In this document: piece after piece, positions 17,875 through 27,188 of the stretch
How the letters are laid out: the number at the start of each line of letters is the position of its first letter
Numbering within the stretch: position 1 is the stretch's first letter
DNA from: Bacillota bacterium
GTDB taxonomy: Bacteria; Bacillota; JADQBR01
Reading direction: 5' to 3'
Length of the DNA: 64,000 nt
Assembly: GCA_016278515.1 (NCBI GenBank)
Contig: JADQBR010000036.1
Location: forward strand, 92,513 to 156,512
Notes under the pieces: generated by a model
The model's database searches: none
What the model saw: only the letters and a program-made list of their open reading frames with translations
Told to the model about the DNA's origin: nothing
Program-made: the position numbers and the translations under genes

Positions 17875-19350
17875 CTAAGCTTTAAGAGAATAAATCCCAA
17901 GTAAATCGGCATAACAATCTTTGTTTTTATCCCATTGCAGTTGATTGGCAAATGCCTTTTTCTTTCGGTATTGATTTGCAGCCTTTATTAGATTACCGGC
18001 CCATCCGCTCCAGGTGGCTGCATGAAAATGAGCATAGGAAGCGAATACTTTTTTGTACAGCAACCCATCTTTCCCGTCGGAAAATCCATGACCGCGTCTG
18101 ACGCTAAATACATGATTAATATCTTCTTTCCCCATTAAGATGGGTCTAGAATAATGGAACTCGTGACCTCGCAGAGACATTCCTAAAGGGAAATATGGAT
18201 TGGGCTCACTTACTTCCAATACCATATAACCATGGCCCTGGGGCTTGGCTTCCATTTTAAAATCTATGGGAAACACACCTGCCATTGAGTATCTTTTCCC
18301 GTCAACGTAAAGGCTTTTACCTAGGTACACCAGACCACCGCACTCTGCGTAGACAGGCATACCAGCCTCCGCAGCAGCTTTTAGTGACATTCGAAAACTC
18401 TGGTTATTGGCCAGTTGTGCTGCATGAGCCTCAGGAAACCCCCCGCCAATATATAGCCCATCTATTTCCGGCAATGCCGGGTCATCTAAGGAATTTAACC
18501 ATATCAGCTTAGCCCCCGCCCACTCTAGTGCTTCTAAATTATCAGGGTAATAAAAGTGAAAAGCTTTGTCCCTGATTACCCCAATTTTCAGAGAACCCGA
18601 TCGTTCAATGTTTGCGCAAGAACCTCCATGCACGTTTATCGGAGGCGCATTTGTTGCCAGTTGCTCCAGAGCAATCAAATCAACATACTTTTCTACCATG
18701 TCAGCCACAAATTCCAATCTCGGTATGGCTTTGGAGTTTTCTACAGGTGGTATTAAACCAAGATGTCTCTCCTCCAGCAGTCCTTCTCTCACTTTTGGTA
18801 TAGCCCCCAATACAGACACGCCACAGTAATGCTCAATGCAGTTCCTTATTAAACTTTCCTGCCTGCTGCCCGCCACTCTGTTAAGAATTATCCCGCCTAT
18901 TGTCAGTTCTGGATCAAAATGGAGCATACCCAGCACTGCCGCCGCAGCACTGCGGGTCATTCTAGTGACATCTAGAACCAATATTACCGGGGCCTGAAGC
19001 ATTTTAGCCATTTGAGCAGTGCTTCCACTGCCGGTCATGTCCATGCCGTCATAAAGACCCATATTGCCCTCCAAAAGCGACAGATCTCCTTGGGCAGCAT
19101 AATAGTTGAATCTTTGCCGCACTTGTTGTTCCTGCATTAAGAACATATCTAAGTTACGGCAATCTATGCCCGAAGCCGCAGTAGACCACGCTGAATCGAT
19201 AAAATCCGGCCCTTTTTTAAAAGGAACAACCTGTTTGCCCTGGCGCTTCCATGCCCCCAATAATCCTAAGGACACTATGCTCTTGCCGGACCGACCATGA
19301 GGGGCAGCAATCATAAGACGAGGCAATTTTGTTTCTATGTTTTGTGACAT
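17875..19350 (-). CDS. dsrN: siroheme amidase-like glutamine amidotransferase DsrN
   Basis: CobB/CbiA-family enzyme which in dsr clusters is called DsrN and is thought to amidate siroheme to the sirohydrochlorin amide form found in DsrAB. P-loop HGRSGKSIVS at about 19-28; the amidotransferase nucleophile is in YAECGGLVYLG (about 340) and HEFHYSRP follows. Length 491 residues. It is last in the dsr direction, 58 bases after dsrM, and differs from the true cbiA at 2906-4279. Assignment to DsrN rests on context. Confidence 0.87.
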   Translation of the reverse strand: MSQNIETKLPRLMIAAPHGRSGKSIVSLGLLGAWKRQGKQVVPFKKGPDFIDSAWSTAASGIDCRNLDMFLMQEQQVRQRFNYYAAQGDLSLLEGNMGLYDGMDMTGSGSTAQMAKMLQAPVILVLDVTRMTRSAAAAVLGMLHFDPELTIGGIILNRVAGSRQESLIRNCIEHYCGVSVLGAIPKVREGLLEERHLGLIPPVENSKAIPRLEFVADMVEKYVDLIALEQLATNAPPINVHGGSCANIERSGSLKIGVIRDKAFHFYYPDNLEALEWAGAKLIWLNSLDDPALPEIDGLYIGGGFPEAHAAQLANNQSFRMSLKAAAEAGMPVYAECGGLVYLGKSLYVDGKRYSMAGVFPIDFKMEAKPQGHGYMVLEVSEPNPYFPLGMSLRGHEFHYSRPILMGKEDINHVFSVRRGHGFSDGKDGLLYKKVFASYAHFHAATWSGWAGNLIKAANQYRKKKAFANQLQWDKNKDCYADLLGIYSLKA

Positions 19351-19408
19351 TTTTCACTTTCCTCCCAAAAGAGTGCGCATATAATAACGTTAAGCTAAAT
19401 AACGTCTA

Positions 19409-20407
19409 TTACTGTTCTTCTTTTTCCAACGGTAGACCAGCGCCTTTCATCTTGTTACCGAATTCCATTTCGTATTCTGCGTATGAATGTACATCTACTG
19501 GGTAATTCCATGGATTGATGTGACGTTTAGCCCGGTTGTTATTGGCCAAATTTCTGGTAGGGCTTAGGAAAACACCTCCCATGTGCATTAGCTTGCTAAA
19601 GGAAAAATAGATGAACAGTACACTGACTAAAAATAAATGAACATAAAAGACCGCACCGATACCCTCCGGCACCTTTGGACTAAACATTGCCAAACTAACA
19701 GCGAATTCCTTAACAGCTCCCAAATCTACCCTAAGAAAATACCGCATAGTTATGCCTGAAAAAGCGATGCCTAGTATCATCAACAGCGGAAAATAATCAG
19801 CGGGCAGAGAAATATACCTGAGTTGGGGTATTACTATTCGTCTCAAAAATAGATAAGTTACTGCTAGCACCAATAGAACATCCGTTATATATACAGTTGG
19901 AAGACCCAACTGAAGAAAACCGTCTAAACCTTCAGTAAAGCGGACCAAGGCCGGAATAGGCTGGATAAAAAACCGCAGGTGTCTAATAGCGACGACCAGA
20001 AAAGACCAGTGAAACAACAGACCAGCCAGCCAGAGCCATTTCTCCCATCCATACGTAAGTTTTGGACCCTTCCGCAATTCTGCTTTTGTATTACGAAATA
20101 AGGATCGAAAAAGCAGTATCTCTAATAGCATCCGGCCAATAACACCTGCGGTGTTGGAAGGATTATCCAGCTTATTAGCCTTTAGCCAAGAAAAAGATTT
20201 TTGCTGTCCGGCAGTGGTAGGAATTCGGAAGGGCACGGGTGCCTGCGCCCATTTAAAAACCCTCCAACACAAACCCACCAGAAAAACAGCCAGTACCATA
20301 TATGGTATAACCACCGCCAGTAACGGTTGAAAGAATGATACACCGGCACCGGCTGAAGCCAGTGCCACCAATGACAGTACTATTATCAATGAAGCTTTCA
20401 GGCCCAT
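19409..20407 (-). CDS. dsrM: sulfite reduction membrane complex subunit DsrM
   Basis: Heme b-containing membrane subunit (NarI-like) of DsrMKJOP, taking electrons from menaquinol. 332 residues with an N-terminal pair of helices followed by the NarI-like core (about 130-290) with His residues in LLFHWSFLVVAIRHLRFF and VHLFLVSVLFIYFSFSKLMHMGG. The C-terminal SPTRNLANNNRAKRHINPWNYP tail is typical of DsrM. In this operon dsrM is last, after dsrK-J-O-P, unlike the usual MKJOP order. Confidence 0.93.
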   Translation of the reverse strand: MGLKASLIIVLSLVALASAGAGVSFFQPLLAVVIPYMVLAVFLVGLCWRVFKWAQAPVPFRIPTTAGQQKSFSWLKANKLDNPSNTAGVIGRMLLEILLFRSLFRNTKAELRKGPKLTYGWEKWLWLAGLLFHWSFLVVAIRHLRFFIQPIPALVRFTEGLDGFLQLGLPTVYITDVLLVLAVTYLFLRRIVIPQLRYISLPADYFPLLMILGIAFSGITMRYFLRVDLGAVKEFAVSLAMFSPKVPEGIGAVFYVHLFLVSVLFIYFSFSKLMHMGGVFLSPTRNLANNNRAKRHINPWNYPVDVHSYAEYEMEFGNKMKGAGLPLEKEEQ

Positions 20408-20431
20408 TTTAATCCCCCGTTTCCAAACAAA

Positions 20432-21562
20432 CTATACTGACTCTCTTTTCACTGTGACTGCGACCTTAAAAAGTATAGTAAGTATTAAAAAACCTATTGC
20501 CCAGACACCAATACTTATCATCATTTCCGGAATTGTCGGCATATAGGTGGCAACTCTTTCAAAAGAAGTCAGCACAAAACCTCCAGCGATAAAACCTAGG
20601 CCTTTCTCCAACCATAACGATACAAATACCGCTATACAGGCCGCTATCAGTGCATTGCTGTTGCTTCGGCTATTACGATTAAGCAAGATAATCAGAGCCC
20701 CTACAGCCAACAACGCAGAAAGCCACATATAAGGAATCTGAAATAGATGCTTTAAGCTAAGCATATGTCCCGGCACCTGACTATAGAAACCAGTGAATAC
20801 CTCAAGCAACACAAAGAACACAGTGATAACCATGGCATAAGTAACAACAGTTACTAGTTTTTGCAATACCTGCTTATCAACTTCAAAGCTACTTACCCGG
20901 TTCATAATTAAACAGAGAATGATCAACAGGGCCGGCCCCGCCGCAAAAGCAGAAGCCAGAAAACGAGCCGCCGTAAGTGCTGTGAACCAATAATGTCTCC
21001 CCCCCAGTCCTGCATATAGAAAACCGGTTACGGTATGAATACTAACCGCCCAGGGAATAGACATATAAATCAAGGGCTTAACCCATCTGGGAGGAGGCAC
21101 GTCTTTCCGTTCCGACTCCAACATGTTCCAACCTATTAAGATGTTAAGCAGCAAGTAGCCGCCCAATACCATCATATCCCAAAACATTACCGAGTTTGGT
21201 GTGGGATAACGCAATATATTTAAGAGGCGTTGAGGTTGACCCAAGTCAACGATAATAAACAGCATACACATTACAACTGCAGCAACAGCTAGGAATTCAC
21301 CGAATACGGTTACCCTGCCAAACTCCTTCTGATTATGAAGATAATATGGTATCACTACCATAACCGCTGATGCCGCTACACCCACAAGAAAGGTGAATTG
21401 TCCAATATACAGCCCCCAGGACACATCCCGGGTTAATCCGGTGACTGTTAATCCGCTGCGAAACTGCCATAAGTAGCTGCTCATACCAAGGCCTATCAAA
21501 ACCAGCAGGAAAGTTACCCAGCGCCAATAAGTTTTATCTCCCGATAATGCTTTATGAAGCAT
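20432..21562 (-). CDS. dsrP: sulfite reduction membrane complex subunit DsrP (NrfD family)
   Basis: Polytopic quinone-interacting membrane subunit of DsrMKJOP, NrfD/PsrC family, with about ten helices in 376 residues. Conserved features are SWGLYIGQFTFLVGVAASAV (about 44-63) and a central YAGLGGRHYWFTALTAARFLASAFAAGPALL stretch. ATG start behind AAGGGTGG. Immediately follows dsrO. Confidence 0.93.
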   Translation of the reverse strand: MLHKALSGDKTYWRWVTFLLVLIGLGMSSYLWQFRSGLTVTGLTRDVSWGLYIGQFTFLVGVAASAVMVVIPYYLHNQKEFGRVTVFGEFLAVAAVVMCMLFIIVDLGQPQRLLNILRYPTPNSVMFWDMMVLGGYLLLNILIGWNMLESERKDVPPPRWVKPLIYMSIPWAVSIHTVTGFLYAGLGGRHYWFTALTAARFLASAFAAGPALLIILCLIMNRVSSFEVDKQVLQKLVTVVTYAMVITVFFVLLEVFTGFYSQVPGHMLSLKHLFQIPYMWLSALLAVGALIILLNRNSRSNSNALIAACIAVFVSLWLEKGLGFIAGGFVLTSFERVATYMPTIPEMMISIGVWAIGFLILTILFKVAVTVKRESV

Positions 21563-21574
21563 ATTTAACCACCC

Positions 21575-22333
21575 TTATACTAAGTAGTAAATGTTTGGCC
21601 CAGTTCCCAATCCCGGCCTGCGCCGGATACTGTAACGGGAATTAAGCATCTTCCAAATGTGAGATTTCTCATCATTTAAATCGCCAAAGACCAAAGCATC
21701 GTTAACTTCCACACAAGCCGGTTGTTTGCCGGCAGCAAGCCTTTCCGCACAGAAATTGCACTTTTCAACCACGCCCCTTTGTCGCAAAGGATAATCCGGA
21801 TTCGGTTCCTTAACATAAGGACGTGGGTCCATGAAATTGAAACTTCTGGCGCCAAAGGGGCAAGCCGCCATACAGTACCGGCATCCGATACATCGGTGAT
21901 AATCCATCATCACAATTCCATCTTCCCTTTTAAAAGTAGCTCCAGTTGGACAGACCCGAACACAAGGTGCATTGTCGCAATGATTGCAAAGCACCGGGAA
22001 CAGACTGTTTAGAAAAGATTCGTTCAAATAAGGATGTTTCTGGTCGGCAAAGCTTTTTTCGTAAGGTTCCCCCCAGATCCACTTAACCGCTTCCTCCTGC
22101 AGCTCGATCTTAGGTACATTATGTACCCTGTGGCATGCAGCGGCTGCTTCTTCTATAACCTTGGGACCCTTTGTCGCCAATGCCTCCATGTCCATCGCTA
22201 TACCCCACCGGACAGTTCCTTCGGATAATTTATTCTTATCAATTCCCGCAAAGACATTGACAGTTGGAATCAGGGCTAGCCCGGATAGTGTTAATAGGCC
22301 GGCACCAATGAATTTTCTGCGATTGACAGTCAT
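21575..22333 (-). CDS. dsrO: periplasmic-type iron-sulfur subunit DsrO
   Basis: Ferredoxin-like subunit of DsrMKJOP, exported by the Tat system: the N-terminus has [11 protein letters not shown] and a signal ending near VFAG. Sixteen-Cys iron-sulfur pattern as in HybA/Nrf[33 protein letters not shown] and [19 protein letters not shown]. 252 residues. The start overlaps dsrJ by 4 bases. Sits outside the membrane between DsrJ and DsrP. Confidence 0.95.
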   Translation of the reverse strand: MTVNRRKFIGAGLLTLSGLALIPTVNVFAGIDKNKLSEGTVRWGIAMDMEALATKGPKVIEEAAAACHRVHNVPKIELQEEAVKWIWGEPYEKSFADQKHPYLNESFLNSLFPVLCNHCDNAPCVRVCPTGATFKREDGIVMMDYHRCIGCRYCMAACPFGARSFNFMDPRPYVKEPNPDYPLRQRGVVEKCNFCAERLAAGKQPACVEVNDALVFGDLNDEKSHIWKMLNSRYSIRRRPGLGTGPNIYYLV

Positions 22334-22734
22334 AGCTGACTCTCCTTTGGCTCAGAATGGCAATTCCAACAATCAGGCTCCACGTTTAGAGAACTATGGC
22401 AGGTATCGCAAAAATCCGCCTTGTTAGTGTGGCATCCAAAACATGTTGCCTCCAAACTAATTTCATAAGTTTTTCCTGCATTATTGATATACGTCCTTCT
22501 GCTGTTTCGAACAACCTCGTTCCTCCAATCATCAAGCAACCGCATGTGCGAAGCTCTCATGTAGGATACGGATTCAACACACTCTTTTTCCTCCAGTTGC
22601 TCGATTTCAGGCGTCTCCACTTGGTATCCCAGCACAGGAGCCGACTGCCCCAAAGAGTACCAAAGTGGAAATGTAATTAAGATAAGAAAAATGATTAGTC
22701 CGGGAATGATTTTACCGGCATCATACATAACCAC
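22330..22734 (-). CDS. dsrJ: triheme cytochrome c subunit DsrJ
   Basis: Membrane-anchored triheme cytochrome of DsrMKJOP. An uncleaved N-terminal helix (about 9-28) is followed by an extracytoplasmic domain whose C-terminal third has three heme motifs: CFGCH, CDTCH and CWNCH. 134 residues, the usual length. The start is GTG 22734, or ATG two codons later, both behind AAAGGAG. Its presence marks a full JOP module, which many Gram-positive sulfate reducers lack. Confidence 0.95.
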   Translation of the reverse strand: MVMYDAGKIIPGLIIFLILITFPLWYSLGQSAPVLGYQVETPEIEQLEEKECVESVSYMRASHMRLLDDWRNEVVRNSRRTYINNAGKTYEISLEATCFGCHTNKADFCDTCHSSLNVEPDCWNCHSEPKESQL

Positions 22735-22770
22735 CAGACTCCTTTAAGTATTTAAGTCCCTTTTCCACAG

Positions 22771-24363
22771 TTATTCGAAACTCTGCATTCTTAGGTCAAG
22801 GGTTCTTTCCTTTTCCCCTCGCATTACCAAGGCATTACCTACTAATTCATGCACTCCGCTTACTGCTACTCCAGGAACCCAATAGTCCATAAGCGAAGGC
22901 AAAACAGCCCTATCAATTGCACAAATACAGGAAAGAAGGTTTACCCCGTGTTTATCATGGACATGCCTTACTGCATTAGCCCGCGGCAAGCCTCCAGCCA
23001 TACGCATTTCCATAAACTCATCAGTATTGAGACCTGAACCGCTGCCACAGCAAAATGTTTCTTCTTTAATAGTGTTCTCAGGCATTTCGAAGAAATTATT
23101 GCATACATGGTTGAGAATATAGCGAGGTTCTTCAATAAGTCCCATGGCTCGCGAAACATTACAAGAATCATGAAAAGTTACTCTAAGCTGGTCATTCCGA
23201 CTGGAATCCAGCTTGATTGCGTTATGTTTTATCAAATCGCTGGTAAATTCGGTGATATGAACCATCTTAGTAGATTTAGCATTTTCAAACCTAGTACCCG
23301 TTACTGGAGACACCGGCTGTTCCATAAAACCCGCCGGTCCATTCATAGTATCCATGTATTGGTGGATAACGCGCCACATATGCCCACATTCACCGCCTAA
23401 AATCCACTTGGCTCCCAAGCGCTCCGCTTCTGCATACATTTTTGAATTCAACCTCTTCATCATTTCATGGGAGTTGAATAGACCGAAATTGCCTCCCTCT
23501 GACGCATATGTGCTTAACGTATAGTCCAGCCCTAATTCATGGAACAGCATCAAGTAACCCATCATCGTATATGTTCCAGGGTCCGCAAATACGTCTCCTG
23601 AAGGTGCAATAAACAAAATTTCTGCGCCTTTCCTATTAATTGTCGGTTCAATTTTAATACCCGTAACTTCTTTGATATCATCTACGCAAAAATCAATCAT
23701 ATCAACCAAGGCGTGAGGTTGAATGCCTAAGTGATTACCTGTGCGATAACAATTTGCTGCAGGGGACGTAATCCAATCGATGTTACAACCTATTAAATTG
23801 AGCAGCTCCCTGCCTATGATAGTAATTTCTGCTGTATCAATACCATAGGGACAAAATAATGAACAGCGTCTGCATTCGGTGCATTGAAAGAAATAATAAA
23901 ACCATTCTTTTATAACATCTTCTGTTAGCTCCCTGGCGCCGGCAAATTTGCCTAAAATTTTTCCAGCCATTGTGAAATCTTTACGGTAAACAGATCTTAA
24001 CAGTTCTGCCCGCAGTACCGGCATGTTTTTTGGATCACCGGTGCCAAGATAGAAATGACATTTATCGGCACAAGCCCCACAGCGCACACAGATATCCATA
24101 AAGAGGCGCAATGAACGAAACTTGTGCAGACGTTCTCTCAGTCCTTCAAAAATAATTTCTTTCCAGTTCTCAGGAAGTTTCCAGTCCTCATCACTGGGAG
24201 ACCACTTCCGAGGATTTGGCAGTCCTAAAGACTTAAGACTGTCAGGTTTGGATGCATAGCACCACGTTCCTGACCTAAACTGTGGTTTCGTATCCATCCA
24301 ATCTCTTTCTGGCGGATTATATGATATTTTCGCCAATTCCTCCGGTTTAGGAGTTGAGGCCAT
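22771..24363 (-). CDS. dsrK: HdrD-like catalytic subunit DsrK
   Basis: Cytoplasmic iron-sulfur subunit of DsrMKJOP, related to heterodisulfide reductase HdrD; it is believed to reduce the DsrC trisulfide. Two ferredoxin motifs, CVRCGACADKCHFYLG (about 91) and CTECRRCSLFCPYG (about 165), precede the CCG domains, with FHDSCN near 395 and EETFCCGSGSGLNTDEFME near 435, where the special cluster binds. 530 residues. First of the K-J-O-P-M set. Confidence 0.94.
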   Translation of the reverse strand: MASTPKPEELAKISYNPPERDWMDTKPQFRSGTWCYASKPDSLKSLGLPNPRKWSPSDEDWKLPENWKEIIFEGLRERLHKFRSLRLFMDICVRCGACADKCHFYLGTGDPKNMPVLRAELLRSVYRKDFTMAGKILGKFAGARELTEDVIKEWFYYFFQCTECRRCSLFCPYGIDTAEITIIGRELLNLIGCNIDWITSPAANCYRTGNHLGIQPHALVDMIDFCVDDIKEVTGIKIEPTINRKGAEILFIAPSGDVFADPGTYTMMGYLMLFHELGLDYTLSTYASEGGNFGLFNSHEMMKRLNSKMYAEAERLGAKWILGGECGHMWRVIHQYMDTMNGPAGFMEQPVSPVTGTRFENAKSTKMVHITEFTSDLIKHNAIKLDSSRNDQLRVTFHDSCNVSRAMGLIEEPRYILNHVCNNFFEMPENTIKEETFCCGSGSGLNTDEFMEMRMAGGLPRANAVRHVHDKHGVNLLSCICAIDRAVLPSLMDYWVPGVAVSGVHELVGNALVMRGEKERTLDLRMQSFE

Positions 24364-24385
24364 GCTTAAACACCTGCCCTAAAAT

Positions 24386-24892
24386 CTAATCTATTAGATT
24401 GGCCCTCTGAAGCAGCCTGAAGTTGTTCCTCTTAACCTCTTCTACTCGATTTGCATAGATTTTTTCTCGACAATCATGATAAACATCTACAGCAACAAGC
24501 AGCAGTCCATCTATCTGACGCTCCAACTGAATTAATTCTTCGCTGCCGAGTACGTCCTTACCAAGCTCTCCAATTAATTCATTCCTAATAATATCCTTTA
24601 AACTGAACATAAAAGATAGTCCTTGAGATGGTGCCGTACTTTGCACTACCATTACCCGAATAATATCTTCCAGGGATGCACTCATTTTATCGTCCTCGTC
24701 ATTATCAAGGAGATGATTATAGATACCCTGCAATCCATCATAAATCTTTGTACCCACCGGATTGGCAAAAGGGTCTTTCTCACTGCTAAAGAAATTGCCC
24801 GTTTGCTGTGGGTACATCTGCTTAATTAAAGCGTAAAACCATTTTCTCAACACATCAGCTTCTTTATCTGACAGCAGCGTCTGAATATGCAC
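24386..24892 (-). CDS. RsbRD N-terminal-domain protein of the dsr cluster
   Basis: 168-residue, all-helical soluble protein resembling the RsbRD N-terminal domain (a non-heme globin-like sensor fold of stressosome regulators), with LRKWFYALIKQMYP near 15-28, GLQGIYNHLL near 54 and VDVYHDCREKIYANRVEEV near 137. Proteins of this type occur beside dsrK in sulfite-reducing anaerobes, which fits its place 22 bases before dsrK. A sensory or assembly role is inferred. GTG start behind AAGGATG. Confidence 0.75.
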   Translation of the reverse strand: MHIQTLLSDKEADVLRKWFYALIKQMYPQQTGNFFSSEKDPFANPVGTKIYDGLQGIYNHLLDNDEDDKMSASLEDIIRVMVVQSTAPSQGLSFMFSLKDIIRNELIGELGKDVLGSEELIQLERQIDGLLLVAVDVYHDCREKIYANRVEEVKRNNFRLLQRANLID

Positions 24893-24910
24893 TGTTTCAC
24901 ATCCTTTGCT

Positions 24911-26584
24911 CTAACCACCGTAGTTAACAGCTAAAAGTCCGCCTTCCACAAACTTGACTTTGTTAAAACCATGCGCTTGTAAGATAACAGCAGCTTCGTA
25001 GCTACGTGTTCCCAATTGGCACAGCGTTAATATTTCCCTGTCCGCAGGTAGTTCGTCAATCCGAGTGCGTAATTGGCCCAAGGGAATGGTCTTAACCCGT
25101 TGGTCGTCTACGGGAGTATCTGTTGTTTCCTCTTCCTGGCGCACATCCAAAACCATATAATCCCCGAACGACAGCAACTTATCTGCAAATTCACCAGGCG
25201 ACATGCCAACCGCCAGACCATTCAGCTTATTACTCAATACATTTGCAGCATGAATTGCTGTATCTATGGGTGAAGCAAAGGCCGGAGCATACCCTAAGTC
25301 CAAACCAGAAATTTGTTCTACATTAGCTTTAAAGGTAATAGCTGCAGCCAAGACATCCAGCCTCTTAATCACCTCTCCGGTGCCTAATACTTGAGCTCCT
25401 ATCAAGGTACCTTCCTCTTTATTAACCACCAGCTTAATAATAGCGTCTGCACTAAGTGGGTAGTAATGGGCCGTATCATGACCAGAGATAAGAGCCGTAA
25501 CCACTTCGTACCCTTCTTTTAGAGCCTCTGTTTCTGTGAGCCCGGCACGGCCGATATTCAGATCAAGCGCCTTTAAAACCGTAGTCCCTAAGACCCCGGG
25601 GAAAGTTTCTCCCATTCCCGCAATATTACTTCCGATAACCCTGCCGTGTTTGTTAGCCGTTGAAGCCAGGGGAACATAAGTCGGTTTTCCGGTAACAATG
25701 TGCGTATTCTCTATACAGTCTCCACCGGCAAAGATACTGGTATCCGATGTCCGCAGTTGGCTGTCTACAGCTATAGCACCGGTAGGACCCAAGTAAAGGC
25801 CGGCATCCTCTGCTAAATCAACCATCGGTCGCACTCCCACTGCTACCACTGCCGCCTCTGCTGGAAGAGTACATTTTTCTGTTAAAACCTGTTCAAGTTT
25901 TTCATGACCTGAAAACCCAGTTAAGGACTGGCCACAAATCACTTTTACCTTATGTCTTTCCAAGTGGCGCTTTACCAAACTTGCCATTTCAGGATCAAAA
26001 AGCCCTGACAGAAGCTGTTTTTCCTTTTCCACCACTGTGATGTTTCTCTTGCGACCGTGAAGAGCATCTACTAATTCCAAGCCTATCAACCCTCCACCAA
26101 CAATCACTATATCCTCTATCTTTTGCCGCATTTGCTTCTGCAGCTTTGCCGCATCTTCGGGATGGTGCATATTGTAGATACCGGGAAGATCATTACCCGG
26201 AACCAACAGCTTCACCGGACGTGAACCAGTAGCCAATACTAAATAGTCGTAAGCAACTATGTCCTTTCCTCCATCAACTACTTCTAAAAGCACTTCTTTT
26301 TTTTCTCGATCTATTGATACTGCTTTTGTGCGTCCTCGAATAACAACGTCCTTTTCCTGCAAAAAATAATTTGCATCACGAACTATTCCTGCTGATGTTT
26401 TGGTCAACCCAGCCAACTCCGGTACCAATCCTCCTAAATAGAGAGGTAAACCGCAGCTACCATAACTAAACCAGCTGTCCTGCTCTATAATCGTAATCTG
26501 AGCATCCGGCAGCAGACGCCGGGCCCGTGCTGCAGCCTTGGGCCCGGTAGCCACCCCGCCAATCACAACAATCTTAAGCGACAT
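24911..26584 (-). CDS. FAD-dependent CoA-disulfide/polysulfide reductase fused to rhodanese
   Basis: 557-residue flavoprotein. The N-terminal FAD motif is VVIGGVATGPKAAARAR; the redox-active single Cys44 is in SYGSCGLPLYLGG, as in CoA-disulfide and NADH-dependent persulfide reductases; the NAD(P)H motif is VIVGGGLIGLELV and FAGGDC follows. A C-terminal rhodanese domain (about 460-557) has the active Cys522 in CQLGTRS. It sits between dsrC and dsrK, 8 bases after dsrC. It could reduce a persulfide or DsrC-linked sulfur with NAD(P)H, comparable in role to DsrL; that is inference. Confidence 0.88.
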   Translation of the reverse strand: MSLKIVVIGGVATGPKAAARARRLLPDAQITIIEQDSWFSYGSCGLPLYLGGLVPELAGLTKTSAGIVRDANYFLQEKDVVIRGRTKAVSIDREKKEVLLEVVDGGKDIVAYDYLVLATGSRPVKLLVPGNDLPGIYNMHHPEDAAKLQKQMRQKIEDIVIVGGGLIGLELVDALHGRKRNITVVEKEKQLLSGLFDPEMASLVKRHLERHKVKVICGQSLTGFSGHEKLEQVLTEKCTLPAEAAVVAVGVRPMVDLAEDAGLYLGPTGAIAVDSQLRTSDTSIFAGGDCIENTHIVTGKPTYVPLASTANKHGRVIGSNIAGMGETFPGVLGTTVLKALDLNIGRAGLTETEALKEGYEVVTALISGHDTAHYYPLSADAIIKLVVNKEEGTLIGAQVLGTGEVIKRLDVLAAAITFKANVEQISGLDLGYAPAFASPIDTAIHAANVLSNKLNGLAVGMSPGEFADKLLSFGDYMVLDVRQEEETTDTPVDDQRVKTIPLGQLRTRIDELPADREILTLCQLGTRSYEAAVILQAHGFNKVKFVEGGLLAVNYGG

Positions 26585-26592
26585 AATACCAC

Positions 26593-26907
26593 CTACACAC
26601 AGCCGGTTGGTTTAGGAAGCCCGGCAATCTTACATGCGCCTTTTGCAGGGCCGCTAGGAAACAACTCGTAAATATCTTTTAACGGATACCCTGTATCTTT
26701 ACACAGCTTACGAACCATTGGAGCAATACCGTATTCAAAATAATAATTCCGCAGATAGTTAACAACTTTCCAGTGATCTTCCGTCAATTCCTCGACCTCT
26801 TCAGTTTTTGCCAAGTAAGCAGCAACTGCTTCATTCCACAAGTCAGGTTCAACGATGAAACCGTCCTCATCCACTTCAAATACCTTTCCGTCTATTTCAA
26901 AACTCAT
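26593..26907 (-). CDS. dsrC: sulfur-carrier protein DsrC
   Basis: Co-substrate of DsrAB: its two C-terminal cysteines carry the sulfur from sulfite as a trisulfide, later reduced by DsrK. 104 residues; the flexible arm shows Cys92 and Cys103 separated by ten residues (CKIAGLPKPTGCV), so both catalytic cysteines are intact and it is not a TusE-type one-Cys homologue. DEDGFIVEPDLWNEAVA and DHWKVVNYLRNYYFEYG are conserved DsrC stretches. ATG behind GGGGTGG. Confidence 0.97.
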   Translation of the reverse strand: MSFEIDGKVFEVDEDGFIVEPDLWNEAVAAYLAKTEEVEELTEDHWKVVNYLRNYYFEYGIAPMVRKLCKDTGYPLKDIYELFPSGPAKGACKIAGLPKPTGCV

Positions 26908-26983
26908 TAGGCCACCCCCATAGAATATATATACTCAACTTCAATCCTGCTCCTCCGGTTAAGCAATCAATCTAAAGTATTAA

Positions 26984-27145
26984 CTATTCGTTATAGCTTG
27001 CAATATCTGCTTTGACAGCTTCTAGAGCCATAGTTATCCCTTCAGCAACCCCTTTTTTATATTCATTGGATTTATAATCCTCCAATTCGTTAACTATGGC
27101 TTCATACGCCTGAATAGTCTTCACCAGAGCTTCTTTAAGTAACAT
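26984..27145 (-). CDS. 53-residue protein between dsrC and dsrD, unknown
   Basis: Short acidic, helical protein beginning MLLKEALVKTIQAYEAI and ending with VKADIASYNE. ATG 27145 is preceded by GGGAG eight bases upstream, and the spacing to dsrD (43 bases) and dsrC (76 bases) fits an operon gene. The ORF is uninterrupted with sensible amino acid use, so I judge it real. I do not recognise a family; small dsr-associated proteins such as DsrT would be the first comparison. Confidence 0.65.
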   Translation of the reverse strand: MLLKEALVKTIQAYEAIVNELEDYKSNEYKKGVAEGITMALEAVKADIASYNE

Positions 27146-27188
27146 TAATCCACACTCCCGATTTTCTCTGCTTCAAAGGTATAGTTAA

